Positions 42,107 to 50,907 of a stretch of DNA of 64,000 nt are shown here, one piece after another (position 1 is the stretch's first letter; the number at the start of each line of letters is the position of its first letter). The stretch comes from Streptomyces physcomitrii (GTDB lineage: Bacteria > Actinomycetota > Actinomycetes > Streptomycetales > Streptomycetaceae), in the NCBI RefSeq assembly GCF_012273655.1, contig NZ_JAAWWP010000003.1, forward strand, positions 402,175 to 466,174, given 5' to 3'. A program made the translations under genes and the position numbers. Under the pieces are notes generated by a model. It saw nothing but the letters and a program-made list of their open reading frames with translations, did not search any database and had not been told where the DNA came from.

Positions 42107-42646
42107 CTACTTCTTGAGGTCCGAGAGGCAGAGCAGGAAGTCGTCGCCGCTGCCGCCGCGCTCGGTGTAGTAGTTGTCGAAGTCCTTGGTCTCCTTGGAG
42201 CAGGCCTGGCTGGCGGTCATGGCCGTGGTGTAGCTGCCCTTGACCTTCGCCGTCACCTTGTACTGGGCTTCCTTGCCGTCGCAGTCCACGACCTCCAGGT
42301 CGGGGTTGGTGTCGCTCATGCTGCCGCGGTGCATGCAGTCGCCGACCGCCGCGGTGTTGGCGTCGTCCTGACCCGAGACGATGCCGGCGATGATCGCTCC
42401 ACCGGCGATCAGTACCGCGGCACCGATGGCGATGAACTTGATCTTCTTCTTCCGGTTGTCGGCCGGCGGCGGCACCGGCGCCCCCGGGAACCCGCCCTGC
42501 TGCGGGTACGGGGCCTGGCCCCCCTGCGGGTACGGAGCCTGGGCTCCACCGGCGGGGCCCTGCTGCCCGTACGGGTTGCCCCCCTGCGGCTGGCCCTGGG
42601 GCGGGGTCTGGGCGAACGGGTTCTGGCCCTGGGGCGGAGTAGTCAC
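42107..42646 (-). CDS. LppU/SCO3897-family membrane protein
   Basis: 179 residues from GTG 42646 with GAGGGGG upstream. A Pro/Gln/Gly-rich cytoplasmic N-terminus of about 65 residues precedes KKKIKFIAIGAAVLIAGGAI, a membrane helix. The extracellular domain has paired cysteines (VGDCMH, VVDCDG, SQACSKET, LLCLSDL). The architecture matches the actinobacterial LppU/SCO3897 family of unknown function. It has no lipobox, so it is probably anchored by the helix. Confidence 0.78.
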   Translation of the reverse strand: MTTPPQGQNPFAQTPPQGQPQGGNPYGQQGPAGGAQAPYPQGGQAPYPQQGGFPGAPVPPPADNRKKKIKFIAIGAAVLIAGGAIIAGIVSGQDDANTAAVGDCMHRGSMSDTNPDLEVVDCDGKEAQYKVTAKVKGSYTTAMTASQACSKETKDFDNYYTERGGSGDDFLLCLSDLKK

Positions 42647-42759
42647 TGGGGGTCCCCCTCATGCGATGGCGCAATGGCGCGGATAAGACTCGCGTAAAGC
42701 TATCGGTCTCCTGTGCGAAGGCTGTAACCGAGAGCCGGTCTGTGGCACTGATGTGACAG

Positions 42760-44049
42760 TTACCTGTGCTCAAAGCGGGCCATAGTGGCGGCAATTGCCG
42801 CGTAGAGCAGGGCCACGGTGACGACGAGGACGGTCGAGCGGCCGTCCGGCGGCAGCATCAGGGCGGCGACTCCGGCCGCGGCGACGAAGGAGACATTGAA
42901 GAGGACGTCGTAAACGGAGAAGATTCGGCCGCGGTAGCCGTCGTCCACGGCGGACTGCACCACGGTGTCGGTGGCGATCTTCGCGCCCTGGGTGACGAGG
43001 CCGAGGACGAAGGCGGCGACGAGCACGGGGACCGGCGCGAAGGTCAGCCCGAGGGCGGGTTCCAGCACGGCCGCGGCCCCCGCGCAGACGATGATCCAGC
43101 CCGTGCGCCCCAGCCGGGCCACCAGGCTCGGAGTGAGGAGCGCCGCCGCGAAGAAGCCCGCGGCGGAGACCGCGACGGCCAGGCCCAGCATCGCCAGGCC
43201 GCGGTCGCCCCCGCCGTTCCCGCCCGGGGTGTCCGGCCAGGCGTACCGGCACAGCATGAGCACCATGACCGTCAGCGCGCCATAGCAGAACCGCATCGCC
43301 GTCATGGCGGCCAGCGCGCGGGCGGCGGTGGGCCGGGCCCGCAGATGCCGGACCCCGGCGAGGAGCCCGCGGGCCGTACCTGCCAGGGCGGTGCGCAGCC
43401 CGGTCGCGGCGAGCAGCTCGGGTTCGGGGCCGAGCAACTCCCGTGACATGCGCAGCGAGGCGAGCGCGGCGAGGACGTAGAGGACGGCGCCGAGGAGGAC
43501 GAGCACCGCGTCGGAGTCGGAGACCGTCAGCCGCACCAGGAAGGCCAGGGCGCCGCCGACAGTGGCGGCGAGCGTGCCCGCGGTGGGCGAGAGGGAGTTG
43601 GCGAGGACGAGGCGTTCGCGGTCCACGACCCGGGGCAGCACGGCGGAGAGCCCCGCGAGCACGAAGCGGTTGACGGCGGTGACGGCCAGCGCGGCGGCGT
43701 AGAAGAGCCAGTCCGGCGAGGCGTGCAGCATCAGCGCGGCCGTGGCGCAGGCGAGGACCCCGCGCAGGGCGTTGCCGTAGAGGAAGACCTGCCGCCGCGG
43801 CCAGCGGTCGAGGAGGACTCCGGCGAAGGGGCCGACGAAGGAGTAGGGCAGCAGGAGCACCGCCATCGTGGAGGCGATCGCGCCCGGCGAGGTCTGTTCC
43901 TCGGGGGAGAAGACGACGTAGGTGGCGAGGGCGACCTGGAACGCGCCGTCGGCGCCCTGGGAGAGCAGCCGGACGGTCAGCAGCCGCCGGAAGTTCCGCA
44001 GGCGGAGCAGGGTGCGCAGATCACCCACGACGGATCCCACAGCGGCCAT
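42760..44049 (-). CDS. MFS transporter
   Basis: 429 residues from ATG 44049 with GAGG upstream. About 12 membrane helices are visible. The first cytoplasmic loop has the MFS-type motif GVLLDRWPRRQVFLYGN. Later segments such as RGRIFSVYDVLFNVSFVAAA resemble the drug-efflux/enterobactin-exporter-like subfamily. Substrate unknown. It follows a terminator after ino1 and is transcribed leftward as a probable single gene. Confidence 0.88.
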   Translation of the reverse strand: MAAVGSVVGDLRTLLRLRNFRRLLTVRLLSQGADGAFQVALATYVVFSPEEQTSPGAIASTMAVLLLPYSFVGPFAGVLLDRWPRRQVFLYGNALRGVLACATAALMLHASPDWLFYAAALAVTAVNRFVLAGLSAVLPRVVDRERLVLANSLSPTAGTLAATVGGALAFLVRLTVSDSDAVLVLLGAVLYVLAALASLRMSRELLGPEPELLAATGLRTALAGTARGLLAGVRHLRARPTAARALAAMTAMRFCYGALTVMVLMLCRYAWPDTPGGNGGGDRGLAMLGLAVAVSAAGFFAAALLTPSLVARLGRTGWIIVCAGAAAVLEPALGLTFAPVPVLVAAFVLGLVTQGAKIATDTVVQSAVDDGYRGRIFSVYDVLFNVSFVAAAGVAALMLPPDGRSTVLVVTVALLYAAIAATMARFEHR

Positions 44050-44098
44050 GGTGCTCACCCTCACACAGCTCATCGGCCCGGGGCCCGGTACACGAGCG

Positions 44099-44126
44099 AG
44101 GCCCCCGGGCAGCCCGCCCGGGGACC
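44099..44126 (-). terminator. Hairpin between ino1 and the MFS gene
   Basis: AGGCCCCCGGGC pairs with GCCCGGGGACCT (11 of 12) around AGCC(C), 62 bp past the ino1 stop. Confidence 0.7.
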
Positions 44127-44187
44127 TCGTCGGATCAGGTGAAACGGAGGCTCAGCGCTTCCGTGTCCGCCTGGGTGTGCGCCTGGT

Positions 44188-45270
44188 TCAGCGCTCGACC
44201 TCGCCCTTGATGAACTTCTCGACGTTCTCGTAGGCCTCGTCGTCGAAGTACTGCACCGGCGGGGACTTCATGAAGTACGAGGAGGCGGAGAGGATCGGGC
44301 CGCCGATGCCGCGGTCCTTGGCGATCTTCGCGGCGCGCAGGGCGTCGATGATCACACCCGCGGAGTTCGGGGAGTCCCAGACCTCCAGCTTGTACTCCAG
44401 GTTCAGCGGGACGTCACCGAAGGCGCGGCCCTCCAGGCGGACGTACGCCCACTTGCGGTCGTCGAGCCAGGCCACGTAGTCCGAGGGACCGATGTGGACG
44501 TTCTTCTCGCCGAGTTCGCGGTCGCGGATCTGCGAGGTGACGGCCTGCGTCTTGGAGATCTTCTTGGACTCCAGGCGCTCGCGCTCCAGCATGTTCTTGA
44601 AGTCCATGTTGCCGCCGACGTTCAGCTGCATGGTGCGCTCCAGGCGGACACCGCGGTCCTCGAAGAGCTTCGCCATGACGCGGTGCGTGATGGTGGCGCC
44701 GACCTGCGACTTGATGTCGTCACCGACGATCGGGACACCGGCCTCGGTGAACTTGTCCGCCCACTCCTTGGTGCCGGCGATGAAGACCGGGAGGGCGTTG
44801 ACGAAGGCGACCTTGGCGTCGATGGCGGCCTGGGCGTAGAACTTCGCCGCGTCCTCGGAACCCACGGGCAGGTAGCAGACCAGGACGTCGACCTGCTTGT
44901 CCTTGAGGACCTGGACGACGTTGACGGGCTCCTCGGCGGATTCCTCGATGGTCTGCTGGTAGTACTTGCCCAGACCGTCGAGGGTGTGGCCGCGCTGCAC
45001 GGTCACACCGGTGTTCGGCACGTCGCAGATCTTGATGGTGTTGTTCTCGCTGGCGCCGATGGCGTCCGCCAGGTCGAGGCCGACCTTCTTGGCGTCCACG
45101 TCGAAGGCGGCGACGAACTCGACGTCCCCCACGTGGTAGTCGCCGAACTGGACGTGCATGAGGCCCGGGACCTTGCTGTCCGGGTCGGCGTCCTTGTAGT
45201 ACTCGACGCCCTGCACCAGCGAGGCAGCGCAGTTGCCCACGCCGACGATGGCTACACGAACCGATCCCAT
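44188..45270 (-). CDS. ino1: Inositol-3-phosphate synthase
   Basis: 360 residues, the typical actinobacterial length. The NAD-binding start is [20 protein letters not shown]. The conserved segments [20 protein letters not shown] and [13 protein letters not shown] are present, and [20 protein letters not shown] lies near the active site. It converts glucose 6-phosphate to inositol 3-phosphate for phosphatidylinositol and, in many actinobacteria, mycothiol. padR lies 57 bp upstream on the same strand, so the two may be co-transcribed and regulated together. Confidence 0.95.
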   Translation of the reverse strand: MGSVRVAIVGVGNCAASLVQGVEYYKDADPDSKVPGLMHVQFGDYHVGDVEFVAAFDVDAKKVGLDLADAIGASENNTIKICDVPNTGVTVQRGHTLDGLGKYYQQTIEESAEEPVNVVQVLKDKQVDVLVCYLPVGSEDAAKFYAQAAIDAKVAFVNALPVFIAGTKEWADKFTEAGVPIVGDDIKSQVGATITHRVMAKLFEDRGVRLERTMQLNVGGNMDFKNMLERERLESKKISKTQAVTSQIRDRELGEKNVHIGPSDYVAWLDDRKWAYVRLEGRAFGDVPLNLEYKLEVWDSPNSAGVIIDALRAAKIAKDRGIGGPILSASSYFMKSPPVQYFDDEAYENVEKFIKGEVER

Positions 45271-45327
45271 TCCGGTTGCTCCCTGTGTTCTAGGTGTTCC
45301 TGAGTGAGGTGCCGCGGTGCGGGGACC

Positions 45328-46011
45328 TCAGGTGGCGGTGTCCTCGGACGGGTCCGGCCGGGAGCTCTCGCCCCGGTGTGCGGTCCGGCCGCCGCTGGTC
45401 TCTGTGGCGTCCTGACGTTCCGGGGCCGGTGGCCCCGGGCGCCGCTGGTCGCGTCCCACCCGCTCGCTCTCGATCAGCTCGTTGAGCCAGCGGACCTCGC
45501 GTTCCACGGACTCCATGCCGTGGCGCTGGAGTTCGAGGGTGTAGTCGTCCAGGCGTTCGCGCGTGCGGGCCAGCGAGGCCCGCATCTTCTCCAGCCGCTC
45601 CTCGAGACGGCTGCGCCGCCCCTCCAGGACGCGCATCCGCACATCCCGCGAGGTCTGCCCGAAGAAGGCGAACCGGGCGGCGAAGGTCTCGTCCTCGTAC
45701 GCGTCCGGCCCGGTCTGCGCGAGCAGCTCCTCGAAGTGCTCCTTGCCGTCCGCCGTGAGCCGGTAGACGATCTTGGCGCGCCGCCCGGCGAGCGGGGCGC
45801 TCAGCGCGTCCTCGGCCGTGTTCCCCGGCTCTTCTGTCAACCACCCGTTGGCCACGAGGGTCTTGAGACAGGGGTACAGCGAGCCGTAGCTGAAGGCGCG
45901 GAAGACTCCGAGCGAGGTGTTGAGCCGCTTGCGCAGCTCATAGCCGTGCATGGGGGACTCGCGCAGCAGGCCGAGTACGGCGAACTCGAGAATGCCGGAC
46001 CGTCTGCTCAT
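45328..46011 (-). CDS. PadR-family transcriptional regulator
   Basis: 227 residues from ATG 46011 with GGGGAGG upstream. The winged helix is typical: ILEFAVLGLLRESPMHGYEL, then FRAFSYGSLYPCLKTLVANG, WLTEE and RAKIVYRLTADGKEHFEELL. The C-terminal part is a coiled coil (RRSRLEERLEKMRASLARTR) and a disordered tail. PadR proteins repress their own gene and neighbours. A 19-bp palindrome 90 bp upstream is the likely operator, and ino1 downstream is the likely target. The inducer is unknown. Confidence 0.92.
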   Translation of the reverse strand: MSRRSGILEFAVLGLLRESPMHGYELRKRLNTSLGVFRAFSYGSLYPCLKTLVANGWLTEEPGNTAEDALSAPLAGRRAKIVYRLTADGKEHFEELLAQTGPDAYEDETFAARFAFFGQTSRDVRMRVLEGRRSRLEERLEKMRASLARTRERLDDYTLELQRHGMESVEREVRWLNELIESERVGRDQRRPGPPAPERQDATETSGGRTAHRGESSRPDPSEDTAT

Positions 46012-46101
46012 CGAGACCTCCCCTCTGGCTTGTTCAGCTGTGTTCCGCATGGCGCGGTCGCCCGGACCGCTCCGCTTGTATCGCTCGGATAGCTCGGGCT
46101 G

Positions 46102-46120
46102 ATGTATCGACTCGATACAT
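46102..46120. promoter_or_regulatory. 19-bp palindromic operator upstream of padR
   Basis: ATGTATCGACTCGATACAT is a perfect 9-1-9 inverted repeat, conspicuously AT-rich for this genome. It lies 91 bp upstream of the padR start, between padR and the PBP gene. GTATCGA half-sites of this kind are typical of PadR operators, so autoregulation is likely. Confidence 0.75.
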
Positions 46121-46238
46121 CTCGACGATAGAACGGACGGAGACATGCGACAAGGGGGACCTTCGTGAACGGCGTCACATCCTGATTCTCAGCAAGCAAC
46201 TTGCCTGTTTTGGTATGAAGTTCGGCTCTAGGCGGGTT

Positions 46239-46267
46239 TTGACGGCCCGTACTCTGGGCGCTATGCA
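46239..46267 (+). promoter_or_regulatory. Promoter of the class A PBP gene
   Basis: TTGACG (46239-46244), a 17-bp spacer and TATGCA (46262-46267) closely match the housekeeping sigma consensus. The start would be near 46274, giving a leader of about 145 nt. Confidence 0.7.
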
Positions 46268-46419
46268 GACCACCGGGAACCGTGCGACGTCAGGGAAACG
46301 TCCTCGTCCCGGGTGCTGTGCGGGCAGCCGCCTACGAAGCAGCGCCCGCACTTCGGGGGAAGCCGGATATCCGCAGCCGTACCAGGCGCGTACGCGCCTG
46401 CCCTAGGAGTAGTCGTTCG

Positions 46420-49053
46420 ATGAGCGAGCACCGTCGCAAACCGCCACCGCCGCAAGGTGGCGGACGCGCCGCGGCCAGGCGCGGCACTTCCGGCGCGCCG
46501 TCGGGACACCGTGCCGCACCGCGCGGCCCCGAGTCCTCGGGCGCCACGGGGGAGACAGGCAGTACGTACGGGGGTTCCGCGTCCGGCAGTCCGGAGCAGC
46601 CCTACGAGGGCCGGGCCGCGGCCCGGCGTGCCGCGAAGGCGGGTGGCCGCGGCCGCCGCCGCGCGGGAGGTGCCGGCGCGGCCGGTGGTGGCGCGGGCCG
46701 CGGCGGCCAGGGCGGCAATGGCGGGTCCTCGGGCCCCGGTCGCGGCAGGAGCCGCGGCGGACCGCCGCCGAAGAAGCGGTTCATCGACTACCCGCGCGCC
46801 GGCAAGCAGGGCGTGCGCCGCTGGGTGCCCTCCTGGAAGCTGGTCACCGGTACCTTCCTGGGCTTCATCGGCGGGCTGATGGTGGCGGCGGGGCTGGCGT
46901 ACTCGATGGTGAAGGTGCCCAATGTGCCGGCCGCCGCAGAGGCGCAGAACAACGTCTACTACTGGGACGACGGCACGCAGATGGCCGCGACCGGGGGAGA
47001 CAAGAACCGGCAGGAAGTCGGCCTCGAAGAGATCCCCCAGGAAATGCAGGACGCGGTGATCGCCGCGGAGAACGCCTCGTTCTACAAGGACAAGGGCGTC
47101 GACCCGATGGGCATCGCCCGGGCCGTGGTCAACATGGCCAAGGGCGGGGAGACCCAGGGCGGTTCGACGATCACCCAGCAGTACGTCAAGAACACCTACC
47201 TCGACCAGAGCCAGACCTTGCAGCGCAAGGCCAAGGAGCTGTTCATCTCGATCAAGGTCGGTGACCAGCTCAGTAAGGACGAGATCCTCAAGGGCTACCT
47301 GAACAGCGCCTACTACGGCCGGAACGCCTACGGAATCCAGGCGGCGGCCCAGGCCTACTTCAAGGTCGACTCCGACAAGCTCAGCACCGAGCAGTGCGTC
47401 TTCCTGGCCTCGATGCTCAAGGGCCCCAACTTCTACAACCCGGACGGCGGCGTCGGCTCCGCGGCGACTCCCGAGGCCAACACCGCGCGGGCCAAGGAGC
47501 GCTGGAACTGGATCCTCAAGCGGATGGTCGAGGTCGACCGGATGACGCCCCAGAAGCGGGCCAAGGTCGGGGGCTTCCCCACGCCGAAGAAGCAGGCCTC
47601 CTCGCTCTCCGGGCAGACCGGTTACCTGGTGGCCACCGCCAAGGACTACGTGGCCAAGCAGGCCAATATCTCGCCCGATGACCTGGACCGCGGCGGCTAC
47701 CGCATCTACACCACCTTCAACAAGAAGAAGGTGCAGCAGATGGAGAAGGCGGTCCAGCGCACGGAGAAGGACTTCCTCGACACGAAGAAGCGGGACAAGG
47801 ACAAGTTCGTCCAGTTCGGCGGCGCCTCGGTCGACCCCAAGAGCGGTGCCGTGGTCGCGCTCTACGGCGGCAAGGGCATGGACAAGGGGCACTTCACCAA
47901 CAACGCCAACACCAGAGGTGTGCCGGTCGGCTCCACCTGGAAGCCCCTGGTGCTCGCCGCGGCGATGGAGTACGGCACCGGGAAGAGCGACGGCCAGGGG
48001 ATCTCCCCGCAGAGCCGCTACAACGGCAACGACCTCATCGTGATCAAGGACCGCAACGGCAACCCGATCCGGGATGCCAAGGGCCAGCCCTTCCGGCAGA
48101 AGAACGAGGGCACCACCGCCTGGGGCAACATCACGCTCAAGAAGGCCATGCAGGAGTCCGTCAACACGCCCTTTGTGCAGCTCGGCATCGACGTCGGCCT
48201 GGACAAGACGCGGGACATGGCGAAGCGCACCGGCATCCTCGAGGAGAGCTTCGACAAGGGCAATATGAACAACGCCTCGTTCTCCCTGGGTACATCCACC
48301 CCGAGCGCGATCCGGATGGCTGACTCCTACGCGAGCTTCGCGTCCGGCGGCGACCACTACGAGCCGTACTCGGTCATCAAGGTGATCAAGGACAGCACGC
48401 CGGATCCGCACTTCACGAAGCCGAAGTCCCAGACGGCGATGGACGAGGACATCGCGGCCAATGTCACGGACGTCCTCCAGAACGTGGTGAAGAACGGCAC
48501 CGGCAAGAAGGTCGCGGACATCGGGTTCCCGGTCGCGGGCAAGACCGGTACGACCGACAAGAACAAGTCCGCGTGGTTCGTGGGCTACACCCGGGAACTG
48601 TCGACCGCCGTCACGCTCTTCCGTACGGACCCCAAGGCCGGAAAGCTCCTCTCCATGAACGGCACCGGCGGTGTCCCCTCCATTCACGGTGGTGACATCC
48701 CGGCGCAGATCTGGAAGGAGTACATGGTCGGTGCGATGAACGGCGTCGATCCCGAACCCTTCCCCCAGGCCACGGACATCGGCGAAGTCGTAGGCAACAC
48801 CCCCACGCCCACCGCACCGCCCTCGCCCACCGAGGAACCCTCCGAGACGGCCTCCCCCACCGAGAGCCCGACTCCGTCCGAGACGCCCACCTCCCCGAGC
48901 CCCACGGAGACCTGCAGTCCCTGGGACCCGCGCTGCCAGAACAACGGCGGCAACGACAACGGGGGCAGCGACGGCGGAAACAGCCCCTCGCCGCCGGAGA
49001 CCGAGGATCCGGGAGGCGATGACGGCGGCCTCTTCGGGGGCAGTAGAGGCTAG
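46420..49053 (+). CDS. Class A penicillin-binding protein (transglycosylase/transpeptidase)
   Basis: 877 residues from ATG 46420 with TAGGAG upstream. A basic, Gly/Arg-rich cytoplasmic tail of about 130 residues precedes one membrane helix (VTGTFLGFIGGLMVAAGLAY). The GT51 domain has the catalytic glutamate in IAAENASFYKDKGVD (about residue 215) and GGSTITQQYVKN. The transpeptidase shows STWK near residue 504, SVN near 580 and KTGT near 707. A Thr/Ser/Pro and Gly/Asn-rich tail of about 90 residues closes the protein. It polymerises and crosslinks peptidoglycan. Confidence 0.95.
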   Translation: MSEHRRKPPPPQGGGRAAARRGTSGAPSGHRAAPRGPESSGATGETGSTYGGSASGSPEQPYEGRAAARRAAKAGGRGRRRAGGAGAAGGGAGRGGQGGNGGSSGPGRGRSRGGPPPKKRFIDYPRAGKQGVRRWVPSWKLVTGTFLGFIGGLMVAAGLAYSMVKVPNVPAAAEAQNNVYYWDDGTQMAATGGDKNRQEVGLEEIPQEMQDAVIAAENASFYKDKGVDPMGIARAVVNMAKGGETQGGSTITQQYVKNTYLDQSQTLQRKAKELFISIKVGDQLSKDEILKGYLNSAYYGRNAYGIQAAAQAYFKVDSDKLSTEQCVFLASMLKGPNFYNPDGGVGSAATPEANTARAKERWNWILKRMVEVDRMTPQKRAKVGGFPTPKKQASSLSGQTGYLVATAKDYVAKQANISPDDLDRGGYRIYTTFNKKKVQQMEKAVQRTEKDFLDTKKRDKDKFVQFGGASVDPKSGAVVALYGGKGMDKGHFTNNANTRGVPVGSTWKPLVLAAAMEYGTGKSDGQGISPQSRYNGNDLIVIKDRNGNPIRDAKGQPFRQKNEGTTAWGNITLKKAMQESVNTPFVQLGIDVGLDKTRDMAKRTGILEESFDKGNMNNASFSLGTSTPSAIRMADSYASFASGGDHYEPYSVIKVIKDSTPDPHFTKPKSQTAMDEDIAANVTDVLQNVVKNGTGKKVADIGFPVAGKTGTTDKNKSAWFVGYTRELSTAVTLFRTDPKAGKLLSMNGTGGVPSIHGGDIPAQIWKEYMVGAMNGVDPEPFPQATDIGEVVGNTPTPTAPPSPTEEPSETASPTESPTPSETPTSPSPTETCSPWDPRCQNNGGNDNGGSDGGNSPSPPETEDPGGDDGGLFGGSRG

Positions 49054-49077
49054 ACGCCCCCTTTGCCGCTCCGGCGA

Positions 49078-49093
49078 TGTTTCACGTGAAACG
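49078..49093. other. parS: parS site after the PBP gene
   Basis: TGTTTCACGTGAAACG matches the consensus at 15 of 16 positions and overlaps by two bases the foot of the downstream terminator hairpin. Confidence 0.95.
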
Positions 49094-49127
49094 AGGGCCG
49101 TCGTACCTTTCGGTACGGCGGCCCTCG
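49092..49127 (+). terminator. Terminator of the PBP gene
   Basis: CGAGGGCCGTCGTACC and GGTACGGCGGCCCTCG form a 16-bp stem with one G-T wobble around TTTC. The hairpin begins at the last bases of the adjacent parS. Confidence 0.85.
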
Positions 49128-49161
49128 CCGTGTCCTCGGACGCGTACGGCAGGATGGCGGC

Positions 49162-50748
49162 ATGTCCCATGCAGAGATGAGGGAGCCGCCCGCCCCCGAG
49201 CCGCCGCGGGAACTGGTGCCGCCGACCCGCGAGGACGCGGTCGCCGTCGCCGGGAGCGAGGTGCTCGGCGGCCCGCTGGGGGTCCGGGCGCTGACCGGCA
49301 GGTCCTGGTGGAAGCCGGTGCGGGTGATCGCCCTGGTGATGATCGGGATGTTCGCGCTCGGCATGGTGCAGAAGGCGCCCTGCTACGAAGGCGGCTGGTT
49401 CTTCGGCACCGGCACCCAGTACACCAAGGCCTGCTACTCCGACATCCCGCACCTGTACCAGGGGCGCGGTTTCGCGGACGGGCTCGTGCCGTACTTCGAC
49501 AGGCTCAGCGGGGACATGGAGTACCTCGAATACCCGGTCCTCACCGGTGTGTTCATGGAGGTGGCGGCCTGGCTGACTCCCGGCGACGGCAGCATCCAGC
49601 ACCAGGAACGCTGGTACTGGATGGTCAACGCCGGGATGTTGCTCGTCTGCGCCGTGGTCATCGTGGTCAGCGTGGCCCGCACCCATCGCCGCCGCCCCTG
49701 GGACGCCCTGCTCGTCGCCCTGGCGCCCGCGCTGGCGCTCACCGCCACCATCAACTGGGACCTGCTCGCCGTCGCCCTGACCGCCGCGGCGATGCTCATG
49801 TGGTCGCGCGGCCGCCCGCTCGCCTTCGGTGTGCTCCTCGGCCTGGCCACGGCCGCGAAGCTCTATCCCGTCTTCCTCCTCGGCCCCCTGCTGATCCTGT
49901 GCTGGCGCGCGGGCAGACTGCGTCCCTACGCCGTCGGCCTCGGCGGAGCGGTCGGCTCCTGGCTGGTGGTCAATCTGCCGGTGATGCTGCTGGCCTGGGA
50001 CGGATGGAAGAAGTTCTACGTCTTCAGCCAGGACCGCGGGGTCGACTTCGGCTCGATCTGGTTGGTCCTCTCCCGGGAGATGGACGAGCCCTTCAGCACG
50101 GACACGGTCAACAAGCTGGCCACCGGGCTCACCCTGCTCGCCTGTCTGGGCATCGCCGCGCTCGCCCTGACCGCCCCGCGCCGGCCGCGCTTCGCCCAGC
50201 TCGCCTTCCTGGTCGTCGCCGCGTTCATCCTGACCAACAAGGTCTACTCACCGCAGTACGTCCTCTGGCTGATCCCGCTGGCGGCCCTGGCCCGGCCGCG
50301 GTGGCGGGACTTCCTCATCTGGCAGGCCTGCGAGGTCGCGTACTTCCTGGGCATCTGGATGTACCTCGCCTACACCACCAGCGAGGACAAGCACCGGGGG
50401 CTGCCGACGGACGGCTACCACTTCGTCATCCTGGTGCACCTGCTGGGCACCCTCTATCTCTGCGCGGTGATCCTGCGCGACATCCTGTGGCCCGAGCGCG
50501 ATCCGGTACGGCAGGCCGGGGACGACGATCCCTCCGGAGGCGTCCTGGACGGCGCCCCGGACGTCTTCGTGCTCGGCCCCGCCGCCCGCCCCGCGCGGCA
50601 CGCGGCGCCCGCCCCGCACGATCCTCCCGTGCGCTGGGGCGCCTCCGAGGACCGCCAGGCGGATCCCTACGCGCCGCCTCCGCCCGAGGACACCGGCACC
50701 GGGCCCGCACCGCGCGCCCCATGGGATCACGGGCCCTCGGGTCCCTAG
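49162..50748 (+). CDS. GT87/DUF2029-like polytopic membrane glycosyltransferase
   Basis: 528 residues. After a cytoplasmic N-terminus, about 10 membrane helices follow (VRVIALVMIGMFALGMVQKA first). The extracellular loop after helix 1 (YFDRLSGDMEYLEYPVLTGV) has the acidic residues and E-Y-P motif typical of polyprenyl-phosphate-mannose-dependent GT-C enzymes. VLLGLATAAKLYPVFLLGPL and NKVYSPQYVLWLIPL are further family marks. It probably transfers a sugar from a polyprenyl donor outside the membrane; the acceptor is unknown. The C-terminal 90 residues are Pro/Asp-rich. Confidence 0.83.
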   Translation: MSHAEMREPPAPEPPRELVPPTREDAVAVAGSEVLGGPLGVRALTGRSWWKPVRVIALVMIGMFALGMVQKAPCYEGGWFFGTGTQYTKACYSDIPHLYQGRGFADGLVPYFDRLSGDMEYLEYPVLTGVFMEVAAWLTPGDGSIQHQERWYWMVNAGMLLVCAVVIVVSVARTHRRRPWDALLVALAPALALTATINWDLLAVALTAAAMLMWSRGRPLAFGVLLGLATAAKLYPVFLLGPLLILCWRAGRLRPYAVGLGGAVGSWLVVNLPVMLLAWDGWKKFYVFSQDRGVDFGSIWLVLSREMDEPFSTDTVNKLATGLTLLACLGIAALALTAPRRPRFAQLAFLVVAAFILTNKVYSPQYVLWLIPLAALARPRWRDFLIWQACEVAYFLGIWMYLAYTTSEDKHRGLPTDGYHFVILVHLLGTLYLCAVILRDILWPERDPVRQAGDDDPSGGVLDGAPDVFVLGPAARPARHAAPAPHDPPVRWGASEDRQADPYAPPPPEDTGTGPAPRAPWDHGPSGP

Positions 50749-50820
50749 CGCCCGCCTCAGCCCCGGTCGTAGGGCAGAGCGCCCTGGGAAAGGGCCGTAC
50801 GACCGGGAAAGCCCAGAAGC

Positions 50821-50876
50821 CCGTACGCCGTTGGGCCCGCCGCACGAAGCTGTGCGGCGGGCCCAACGGCGTACGG
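50821..50876. terminator. Bidirectional terminator with a perfect 25-bp stem
   Basis: The arm at 50821-50845 (starting CCGTACGCCG) is exactly complementary to 50852-50876 (ending CGGCGTACGG), with a 6-nt loop GAAGCT. It separates convergent genes and has no U-run. The stem is unusually long for a terminator. Confidence 0.9.
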
Positions 50877-50907
50877 AAGGGTGCCCGGCCCGGGACGGGC
50901 CCCGGGC

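Noticed and set aside
46261..49686. A 1141-codon open frame on the - strand across the PBP gene
   Set aside because: Antisense shadow of a clear class A PBP with all catalytic motifs; no ribosome site or domain.
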